Shown here: positions 13,234-19,606 of the stretch, in pieces
How the letters are laid out: each line of letters opens with the position of its first letter
Position numbering within the stretch: position 1 is the first letter of the stretch
Program-made: the position numbers and the translations under genes
Source: Candidatus Omnitrophota bacterium
Lineage (GTDB): Bacteria; Omnitrophota; Koll11; Duberdicusellales; 4484-171
Length of the DNA: 19,606 nucleotides
Reading direction: 5' to 3'
Assembly (NCBI GenBank): GCA_021735115.1
Contig: JAIPHQ010000003.1
Span: 1-19,606 of the forward strand
The notes under the pieces: generated by a model
The model's database searches: none
The model's input: the letters and a program-made list of their open reading frames with translations, nothing else
What the model was told of the DNA's origin: nothing

Positions 13234-14391
13234 ATGAAAGAACATATATCTAAGCATGTAGAAAAGATGGCTCCTTCAGGAATAAGGGAGTTTTTTGATT
13301 TAGTTTTGGGTATGTCAGATGTTATCTCTTTAGGAGTGGGAGAGCCTGATTTTATTACTCCCTGGAGGATAAGAGAAAAGGCTATAACTGCGCTTGAAGA
13401 AGGACTTACCTCATATACTTCAAACCAGGGTTTATTTCTGCTTAGGGATTCTATAGCTGATTATCTAAAGGCGCAATATAGCTTAAGCTATAAACCCGAT
13501 AAAGAAATTTTAATTACAGTGGGGGTAAGTGAAGGCCTAGATTTATCATTAAGGGCAATTCTTGAACCAAAAGATAAAGTCATTGTTGTTGCTCCTTATT
13601 ATGTGGCTTATCCTGCTTTAGTTGAGCTAAACCATGGCAAAGTTTTATTGCTTGAGACCAGACAAGAGGATAATTTTAAGATTAATCCGAAAAAATTATC
13701 TCAACTCCTAAAGCATAATCCCAAAGCAATAATATTAAATTATCCTTCAAATCCTAGTGGGATAACTTATACGCCTTCAGAATTAAAAAAAATATGGAGT
13801 CTTTTAGCTAAAAAAGATATCATTATTATAAGTGATGAGACCTATGATTTACTTACTTATGGCCAAAAGCATACCTCTTTTTCTAGTTTGGCTAAATTAG
13901 CAAAAAAAAGAACCATTCTTTTAAATGGTTTTTCTAAGGGCCATGCTATGACTGGGTTTCGAGTTGGTTTTGCTTGTGGAGATTCTAAAATTATCCAAGC
14001 TATGACTAAAATACACTCTTATTCTATAATGTGTGGGCCGGTTATATCACAAGTGGCAGCTACAGAGGCTCTATTGGCAAAGAGAGAAGTTATTGATATG
14101 AAGTCTCAATATATGCGAAGAAGGGACTTTTTGGTAAAAGAATTAAATAGATTAGGCCTTTCTACATTACTGCCTCAAGGAGCATTTTATTGCTTTGCCT
14201 CCTTAAAAAACTTTAAACTTAATTCATTAGAATTTGCAAAAGAGCTTTTGATGGAAGAAAAAGTGGCAGTTGTTCCTGGATTAGCTTTTGGCAAAAACTA
14301 CAAAAATTATATCCGCATATCTTACGCTAACTCTTTAGAGAATCTTAAAGAAGCAATTGTAAGGATAGAAAGATTTTTGAAAAATTTATAG
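13234..14391 (+). CDS. Class I/II PLP-dependent aminotransferase (aspartate/PatA-like)
   Basis: This cytosolic enzyme transfers amino groups using pyridoxal phosphate. The 385-residue fold-type I protein shows GIREFFDLVLGMSDVISLGV with GEPDF next, SYTSNQGLFLLRDSI, the cofactor-contacting NYPSNPSG (Asn173), SDETYDLLTYG (Asp201, Tyr204), the Schiff-base Lys235 in NGFSKGHAMTGFRVGFACG (Arg243 nearby), and a C-terminal YIRISYAN that carries the substrate-carboxylate arginine. The N-terminal stretch resembles PatA-type enzymes (N-acetyl-LL-diaminopimelate aminotransferase) and general aspartate or aromatic aminotransferases. The exact substrate cannot be told from sequence. AAGGA at 13226-13230 is a modest ribosome binding site close to the ATG. 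The Lrp/AsnC gene just upstream suggests amino-acid-responsive regulation. Confidence 0.92.
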   Translation: MKEHISKHVEKMAPSGIREFFDLVLGMSDVISLGVGEPDFITPWRIREKAITALEEGLTSYTSNQGLFLLRDSIADYLKAQYSLSYKPDKEILITVGVSEGLDLSLRAILEPKDKVIVVAPYYVAYPALVELNHGKVLLLETRQEDNFKINPKKLSQLLKHNPKAIILNYPSNPSGITYTPSELKKIWSLLAKKDIIIISDETYDLLTYGQKHTSFSSLAKLAKKRTILLNGFSKGHAMTGFRVGFACGDSKIIQAMTKIHSYSIMCGPVISQVAATEALLAKREVIDMKSQYMRRRDFLVKELNRLGLSTLLPQGAFYCFASLKNFKLNSLEFAKELLMEEKVAVVPGLAFGKNYKNYIRISYANSLENLKEAIVRIERFLKNL

Positions 14392-14412
14392 ATCCACCGG
14401 AGCTTTCAATTT

Positions 14413-14424
14413 ATTAAATTTAAT
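14413..14424. promoter_or_regulatory. AT palindrome ATTAAATTTAAT in the gap before the lipoprotein gene
   Basis: A perfect 12-base palindrome lies 12 bp before the ATG at 14437 in a 45-bp gap. In DNA this AT-rich it may be chance. It is noted because the following ATG has no Shine-Dalgarno sequence and the short gap offers no other signal. Confidence 0.25.
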
Positions 14425-14436
14425 CAAGACTAAAAA

Positions 14437-16767
14437 ATGACCAGGAAAATATCTATAATTTTAACTATTTTATTTTTTTTAGGTTGTAACGCTGATTTTA
14501 ACCAATTAGAAAAAGAGTATAATCATCTATCTAAAAAATATCAAAAAAGATTAAAGGACAACCCTGGTAATAAAAAATTACGAATAAATTTAGCCGAATT
14601 TTACTATAATTTTAGAGATTATAAAAAGATAGAAGATGTATTGGAAGGAATAGCCAGCGATAAAGCAAAGTTGCTTTTAGCTAAGGCTTTAGTCAAACAA
14701 AAAAAATACGATCAGGCTATAGAAACTTATCAAACGATAATAGATGATCTAGAGGATCCAGAAGGATTGTTTTTATATGGAGAAGTTCTCGAGAAAAAGA
14801 ATCTTTTTCCTAAAGCTATCGAAATATATGCTAAGGTTAAAAAACCTTATAGCAAGCCAGCCCGTAAAAAAATTAAGTCTATACAAAAAAAAATAGAAAA
14901 TGTTTTTCCTGAAAATGTTAAAAAATTATCGCAGCAAGCAGCTAGTTTTATTGAGGAAAAAGAAGATGAAGCAGCCATAATACTTTCGGTTGATGAGTCA
15001 ATTGAAATTTTACCAAATCATACCTCTGTATCTACTATTCATGTTGTAAAACAAGTTTTAAAAGAAAGGGGTAAAGAGTTAGCTGAAGTAAAAATTGGCT
15101 ATGATTCAACCTATGAAAAGGTTGAACTTGAATATGCTAGAACAATAACTAGGCAGGCAAAAGTAGTTTATGCTGGAGCTGAAAATATCCGGGATGTAAG
15201 CAGATACCTTGATTTTCCGCTTTATAGTAATTCCCGGGCCTTTATTATATCTATGCCGGCGGTTAATATAGGATCTTACCTAGAATATAAAGTTAAAATT
15301 TATTCTTCAAAATTGCCAGCGAAAGATAACTTTAATTTTATTTATCGGCTTCAGGAGAAATATCCAATATTTGAAGCTGGCTTTAAACTTACAGTTCCCA
15401 AAGGTAAGGAAGTTAATATAAAATATCTTAACCAAAATCAAGCCAAAGGGATTAATCTTGAGCCGAGCTTAAGTCAAAAATCTGGGAAAAAAGTCTATAG
15501 TTGGAAGTTTAAAGAGATAAATTCGATAGTGCCTGAGTATAATATGCCACCCTATCCTTATATCAATCCTGCCATTTTAATTTCTAGTTTTTCTTCTTGG
15601 CAGAAAGTTTATAGTTGGTGGTTTTCTCTTTATGCTGATAAATTAAAAATAAGTGATGAGATGGATAAGGTGTTAAAGGATTTAATTAAAGATAAAAAAA
15701 CTCCTCGCCAAAAGGCAAAAACTATTTATGAGTATGTGGCTAAAGACATTCGCTATGTGGCAGTTGAATATGGCGATAGTGGGTACCAGCCACACTCAGC
15801 CAATGAAGTTTTTGTTAATAAATACGGAGATTGTAAAGATCAAGCTATTCTTTTGGTGGCTTTAATGAAGCAGGCTGGTTTAGATGCTTATCCTGTGCTT
15901 ATCCCTACCCGGAGCAGTTATCCGATTGATGAAAATTTTCCCTCAATTAATTTTAATCATGCTATAGCAGCTGTAGGCATTGATGATGATTTTATATTTA
16001 TGGATCCTACTTCAAATACTACTCCTTTTGGCCAAATACCTTTGCTTGACCAGGATAGAACAATTCTTTTATTTTTAGAAGAAGGCTACAAAATTTTAAA
16101 AACTCCTTCTAGCCAAGACAATGGTATAGATTATCTGATGGAGATTGATATTGATCAATCAGAAAATGCAAAAATAAAGCGGGAAGTATCTTCCCGAGGT
16201 TATTTTGCTTCAAGCTATAGGGGCTATCTAAAATATAGCCACCCTTCAAGGATCAAAGAAGATATTAGTCAAAAAATGGTAGAGATATCATCTTTTTCTC
16301 ATCTTCTTGATTTAAATATTAAAAATGAAAAAGATTTAGATAAAGCCCCTATATTAGAATATACTTTTGTTGCTGATAATTTTCTAAATCCTTCTGGTTC
16401 TCTACGTGTCTTAAAACCTTTAGATCAATTTGGTTTTCAAACCAGTTTGATTAGTAAAGAAATGAGAGATTTTCCTATAGATTTTGGAGGTATATTTTCT
16501 AAAAAAGCTGAAATTGAGGTTCATTTGCCTTCTAATATAGAAGTAAAATATTTACCTGATTCAAAACATTTTGAAAATAAATGGCTAAGCCTGGATACAG
16601 TTTATGAAACAGCTGAAAAAACTATTAATTTTTCGCAGAACTTTTTAATAAAAAAGAGGTTTGTCAGAGAAGATGAATATCAAGACTTTAGAGAAAAGTT
16701 TAAAGAAATACTTTATTACCTAAAGGGCCAGGTAATTTTAGAAACCAAAAAAAATGATGGTGATTGA
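14437..16767 (+). CDS. Probable lipoprotein with TPR-like repeats, DUF3857 and a transglutaminase-like domain
   Basis: The 776-residue protein begins with a short signal peptide ending FFLGC, so Cys17 is a likely lipidation site (lipobox with Phe at -3, so moderately convincing). Residues ~20-150 look like TPR/helical repeats (AEFYYNFRDYKKIEDVLEGI, KALVKQKKYDQAIETYQTII, FLYGEVLEKKNLFPKAIEIY). Residues ~185-370 resemble DUF3857 (beta-rich, with SVSTIHVVKQVLKERGKE). Residues ~400-530 form a transglutaminase-like domain with a plausible Cys466 (NKYGDCKDQA), His508 (NFNHAIAAV), Asp523 (FMDPTS) triad. The rest is a beta-rich C-terminal region. DUF3857-transglutaminase proteins are envelope proteins of largely unknown function. 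There is no Shine-Dalgarno sequence before the ATG. Its stop overlaps the next ATG by one base (TGATG), so it is translated together with the PilZ fusion. Confidence 0.85.
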   Translation: MTRKISIILTILFFLGCNADFNQLEKEYNHLSKKYQKRLKDNPGNKKLRINLAEFYYNFRDYKKIEDVLEGIASDKAKLLLAKALVKQKKYDQAIETYQTIIDDLEDPEGLFLYGEVLEKKNLFPKAIEIYAKVKKPYSKPARKKIKSIQKKIENVFPENVKKLSQQAASFIEEKEDEAAIILSVDESIEILPNHTSVSTIHVVKQVLKERGKELAEVKIGYDSTYEKVELEYARTITRQAKVVYAGAENIRDVSRYLDFPLYSNSRAFIISMPAVNIGSYLEYKVKIYSSKLPAKDNFNFIYRLQEKYPIFEAGFKLTVPKGKEVNIKYLNQNQAKGINLEPSLSQKSGKKVYSWKFKEINSIVPEYNMPPYPYINPAILISSFSSWQKVYSWWFSLYADKLKISDEMDKVLKDLIKDKKTPRQKAKTIYEYVAKDIRYVAVEYGDSGYQPHSANEVFVNKYGDCKDQAILLVALMKQAGLDAYPVLIPTRSSYPIDENFPSINFNHAIAAVGIDDDFIFMDPTSNTTPFGQIPLLDQDRTILLFLEEGYKILKTPSSQDNGIDYLMEIDIDQSENAKIKREVSSRGYFASSYRGYLKYSHPSRIKEDISQKMVEISSFSHLLDLNIKNEKDLDKAPILEYTFVADNFLNPSGSLRVLKPLDQFGFQTSLISKEMRDFPIDFGGIFSKKAEIEVHLPSNIEVKYLPDSKHFENKWLSLDTVYETAEKTINFSQNFLIKKRFVREDEYQDFREKFKEILYYLKGQVILETKKNDGD

Positions 16768-18758
16768 TGGCAGACAATAATCGAAGAAAATACATAAGGC
16801 TTTCTACTGTTTTACCGGTAGAGTTTTTCATAGCTGATCAAAATGGGAAAAAGATCACTCCTTGGGTTCAAGGGTTTACTCATGATATTGGCAAAGGAGG
16901 GATATGCCTTGTAGTTAATGATCTCTGGTGGGGTTTTTGGGATAAATTTAATAAGGATAAAAACAAAATTTTTCTCCGAATTAAACTTCCCTTTAAGAAA
17001 GAGCCGTTATTTTTAGAAGCAATTATTAGATGGAAAGAATCAGAGGAGTTGAAAAAATTTAAACAATACAGAGTGGGATTGGAGTTTGTAGCTTCTAAAA
17101 AAGAAAAATCAGGGTCAATATTTAGATTTGCGATATTTAAAAAAGTATTGCCGGCAGCGGTTATATCAATTTTAGTTGGTTTTGTTTTATTTTCATCATT
17201 TCTATTTTGGGAGACAAACCGTCTAGCCAAAGAAAATCGCCGCCTTGTAAGTGATCATGTAGAGATATTGCAGAAAAATTCTTTTCTTAGCCAAAGTCTT
17301 GAGGAAAATAAGCAAGCACAAGAATTTCTTGAAAAAAGAAAACAACAATTGGGCCAAAAAATAATTGATTTAGAAGAAAATATCTTTAACCTAGAGGCCG
17401 AATACCAAAAGCTTCAAAAAACCCAGGAGAAAAACCAACAGCAATCTTTAGAATTAATTGCTTTGGAGGCAAAATTAAACCAATACAATCAACAACTAGA
17501 TTCTTTAAAAAGAGAAAATGAATTTTTAAAAGAAAAGATAGAAGAAAAAGAAAAAGTTGCTGCTCAAATTGAAGAAGAAACCCAAAAAATAAAAGAGATA
17601 AAATATCAGGTTAGAGAAAAAGTAATAGCGGGGATGTATGATTGGATTAAGCACCGCCAAGATCTAATACAAGGTTTAGTATTAAGCTATGAAGGCGACA
17701 AGAGCCTGAGAGAGGTTTGTTTTAGTTATGATCAGGCTTTGGCGGTTTTTGTTTTCCTAAAACAGGGAGAGATAGAAAGGGCCGAAAAAATTTTAAATTT
17801 TTATCTTCAACAAATTAACCAAGGCAAAAAAATATATAATGCTTATTTTACAGATGGGGAAGTTTTTGAGTATGTACTTCATAGCGGCCCTCAAGCTTGG
17901 ATTGGCCTTGCAGCTCTAAACTATAGAGAGATAACAAAAAGTAAAAAATATACTAAAATTACCAAAGAAGTAGCTGATTTTTTAATTAAGATGCAAGATG
18001 AAGAAGGTGGTATTTTTGGAGGGCCAAAGGATAGCTGGTATTCTACTGAGCATAATTTAGATGCCTATGCGTTTTTTAGATTACTCCATAAGCAGACTGG
18101 AAAGAGAAAACATAAAGAAGTTGCTGATAAAGTTAAAAGATGGATTTCAAGATATTCTTATACCAAACATAAAGTACCAATAAATAGAGGTAAAGGAGAT
18201 GCTACTATAGCTACCGATACCTATACCTGGTCTGTAACAGCATTAGGGCCGGAAGCCCTATATTCAATGGGAATGGATCCGGAAGAAATTTTAGAATTTG
18301 CGGAAAAAAATTGTAAAGTTACTGTTAATTTTGAATATAACAATAGAAAAGTAAAGGTTGAAGGGTTTGATTTTGCTAAGATGAAACATTCGGCTCGAGG
18401 CGGTATTGTTTCTGGAGAGTGGACTGCTCAAATGATTTTAGCCTATGAGGTCATGGCTGATTATTTTAAACAAAAAAATCCAAAAAAATACAGGGAATAT
18501 TTAGAAAAAGCTTATTATTATTCTAATCAACTACAAAAGATGATAATAACTTCTCCTTCTCGGGCCGGAAGGGTAGAGCCTTGTCTTCCTTATGCTTCTA
18601 GCCCTTATGTTGATACCGGCCATGGTTGGCGAACTCCCCGGGGCAAACGAACCGGTTCTTTAGCTTCAACGGCTTATTTTCTTATAGCTTATGATGGTTA
18701 TAATCCTCTTAGAGGCGAATATCTAGATGTATCGCTTAAAATTGAAAATGGAAAATAA
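16767..18758 (+). CDS. PilZ domain - transmembrane helix - coiled coil - (alpha/alpha)-barrel fusion protein
   Basis: The 663-residue protein joins four parts. Residues 4-125 are a PilZ domain, a cytoplasmic c-di-GMP receptor, with the ligand motifs RxxxR (Arg7-Arg11, RRKYIRL) and DIGKGG (Asp40; Gly in place of the usual Ser). Residues ~127-148 are a single transmembrane helix preceded by lysines, predicting an inside N-terminus. Residues ~149-285 are a long charged coiled coil. Residues ~290-650 are a helical domain with periodic aromatic motifs (SYDQALAVFVFL, HSGPQAWIGLAAL, STEHNLDAYAFFRLL, TDTYTWSVTALG, GEWTAQMILAYEVMA, STAYFLIAYDGYNPL), like six-hairpin glycosidase or terpenoid-cyclase-type barrels. 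The domain's activity is unknown. An extracytoplasmic sugar-related role driven by c-di-GMP is inferred. The ATG (TGATG overlap) is chosen over a TTG three bases upstream. era overlaps its end by 11 bases. Confidence 0.85.
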   Translation: MADNNRRKYIRLSTVLPVEFFIADQNGKKITPWVQGFTHDIGKGGICLVVNDLWWGFWDKFNKDKNKIFLRIKLPFKKEPLFLEAIIRWKESEELKKFKQYRVGLEFVASKKEKSGSIFRFAIFKKVLPAAVISILVGFVLFSSFLFWETNRLAKENRRLVSDHVEILQKNSFLSQSLEENKQAQEFLEKRKQQLGQKIIDLEENIFNLEAEYQKLQKTQEKNQQQSLELIALEAKLNQYNQQLDSLKRENEFLKEKIEEKEKVAAQIEEETQKIKEIKYQVREKVIAGMYDWIKHRQDLIQGLVLSYEGDKSLREVCFSYDQALAVFVFLKQGEIERAEKILNFYLQQINQGKKIYNAYFTDGEVFEYVLHSGPQAWIGLAALNYREITKSKKYTKITKEVADFLIKMQDEEGGIFGGPKDSWYSTEHNLDAYAFFRLLHKQTGKRKHKEVADKVKRWISRYSYTKHKVPINRGKGDATIATDTYTWSVTALGPEALYSMGMDPEEILEFAEKNCKVTVNFEYNNRKVKVEGFDFAKMKHSARGGIVSGEWTAQMILAYEVMADYFKQKNPKKYREYLEKAYYYSNQLQKMIITSPSRAGRVEPCLPYASSPYVDTGHGWRTPRGKRTGSLASTAYFLIAYDGYNPLRGEYLDVSLKIENGK

Positions 18759-19606
18759 ACAATTTAAATCTGGGTTTATAACAATTTTAGGCAGGCCGAA
18801 TGTTGGTAAATCAACTCTGCTTAATGCTATTTTAGGCCAAAAGATTAGCATTGTTTCGCCCATTCCTCAAACTACTCGTTTTCAATTAAAAGGAATATTA
18901 AATCAGAAAAATTCACAAATTGTATTTGTTGATACCCCCGGGATTCATTTGTTTAAAGAAAAATTTACTTATCATCTTAATAAAGTTTCTTTAGCTTCGC
19001 TGGCTGAAATAGATTTAATTTTATATGTAGTAGATGTAAGTAGGCCGCCGGGCCAAGAAGAGAAGAAAATAATAGATATAGTGGCCCGGCAAAAAAGTAA
19101 AGTAGTTATGGTTTTAAACAAAAGTGATTTAGGTAGAAAATATTTAAATGATTATATTGAGTTGTGGCAGGAAAAAATAGAAAATATACAAGTTCCGGAT
19201 CCTTTGATTTACTATATTCCTGTTTCTGCTAAGGCCGAAAAGAATATTGAAAAACTAAAAGATGTCTTATTAGAGCTAACTCCTAAGGGGCATCCCTTTT
19301 ATGATAAGGATACTTCAACTGATTTTCCTGATGAATATCGCGCTGCAGACATAATCAGAGAAAAATTGTTTTTAAGAACTAAACAAGAAGTTCCACATTC
19401 AGTTGCAGTTGAAGTAAAAGAGATTCAAAAAAAAGAAAGAAGCGTTTATATTCTAGCCCACATATACATACAAAGAGATTCACAGAAAAAAATTATTATT
19501 GGTAAGGATGGAAAACTACTTAAGGAAGTTGGTAAAGATGCACGGCGAGATTTAGAAGATATTTATAAGAAAAAAGTATATCTAGATTTATGGGTGAAAA
19601 CAGAAA
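18748..19606 (+). CDS. era: GTPase Era (partial, runs off the right edge)
   Basis: Era is a GTPase that binds the 3' end of 16S rRNA and aids 30S subunit assembly. The open frame reaches the window end, giving 286 codons. From comparison with the family only about 10-20 residues are missing. GTPase motifs are G1 GRPNVGKST (15-23), the PQTTR switch, G3 DTPG, G4 NKSD, and SAKAEKN as G5. The C-terminal KH domain is present, with VPHSVAVEV, HIYIQRDSQKKIIIGKDGKL and the following LKEVGKDAR, then YLDLWVK. The start MENKQFKSGF matches the B. subtilis Era opening in style. An in-frame ATG at 18727 has an AGAGG 11 bases upstream and would add seven residues, so it is an alternative. It overlaps the preceding gene by 11 bases. 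Confidence 0.95.
   Translation, partial: MENKQFKSGFITILGRPNVGKSTLLNAILGQKISIVSPIPQTTRFQLKGILNQKNSQIVFVDTPGIHLFKEKFTYHLNKVSLASLAEIDLILYVVDVSRPPGQEEKKIIDIVARQKSKVVMVLNKSDLGRKYLNDYIELWQEKIENIQVPDPLIYYIPVSAKAEKNIEKLKDVLLELTPKGHPFYDKDTSTDFPDEYRAADIIREKLFLRTKQEVPHSVAVEVKEIQKKERSVYILAHIYIQRDSQKKIIIGKDGKLLKEVGKDARRDLEDIYKKKVYLDLWVKTE

Noticed and set aside
13030..13257. 75-codon - strand open frame over the lrp-aminotransferase gap
   Set aside because: The frame exists because the heptad arrays happen to lack stops. Its middle part is just translated repeat, and it overlaps both flanking genes.

Overview
The window is AT-rich, tightly packed bacterial chromosome with every recognisable gene on the + strand. 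It carries core genes (dnaG, rpoD, gatC, gatA, gatB, tsaD, era) mixed with a C-terminal processing protease, a bactofilin, an Lrp/AsnC regulator, an aminotransferase and two large envelope-type proteins. The protease with a signal anchor, the likely lipoprotein and the PilZ membrane protein point to a cell with a complex envelope. The gene mix resembles genomes of uncultured lineages such as Candidatus Omnitrophota. That placement is an impression from gene content, not a demonstrated one. I see no sign of a prophage, plasmid, transposase or CRISPR array.

Layout: the C-terminal end of an unidentified gene (3-116); a NIF3/DUF34 metal-binding protein (164-1123); a 491-bp gap full of small palindromes and repeats, including a duplicated dnaG leader (1124-1614); then a chain dnaG-rpoD-gatC-gatA-gatB-ctp (1615-9241) in which most neighbours overlap by 4-8 bases. 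After a 111-bp gap filled by an inverted repeat come tsaD, a bactofilin with a C-terminal helix-turn-helix domain, a small membrane-anchored helix-turn-helix protein, a free-standing MetRS-beta/EMAP-type tRNA-binding domain, a YjbQ/UPF0047 protein and a DnaQ-like exonuclease (9353-12492). A 134-bp repeat-bearing gap leads to an Lrp/AsnC regulator, another repeat-bearing gap and a class I aminotransferase (12627-14391). The last block is a lipoprotein with TPR-like, DUF3857 and transglutaminase-like regions, then a PilZ / membrane / coiled-coil / alpha-helical barrel fusion, then era running off the window end (14437-19606).

How the genes work together: dnaG and rpoD are the conserved core of a macromolecular-synthesis operon. 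Here they are joined to the whole GatCAB amidotransferase, which makes Gln-tRNA and/or Asn-tRNA by transamidation. TsaD (tRNA t6A), the EMAP-type domain and Era (ribosome assembly) add to the translation theme. The bactofilin/HTH pair could link DNA to a membrane scaffold. The PilZ fusion looks built to carry a cytoplasmic c-di-GMP signal to an extracytoplasmic carbohydrate-type domain.

The most striking non-coding pattern is that all four gaps longer than 100 bp contain arrays of degenerate 7-bp repeats. In three of them the arrays occur as facing, inverted arms. The 7-mer consensus differs between loci, but the two arms of one locus share it. The best candidates for something not well described are these heptad arrays, the PilZ fusion and the bactofilin-HTH / membrane-HTH pair.
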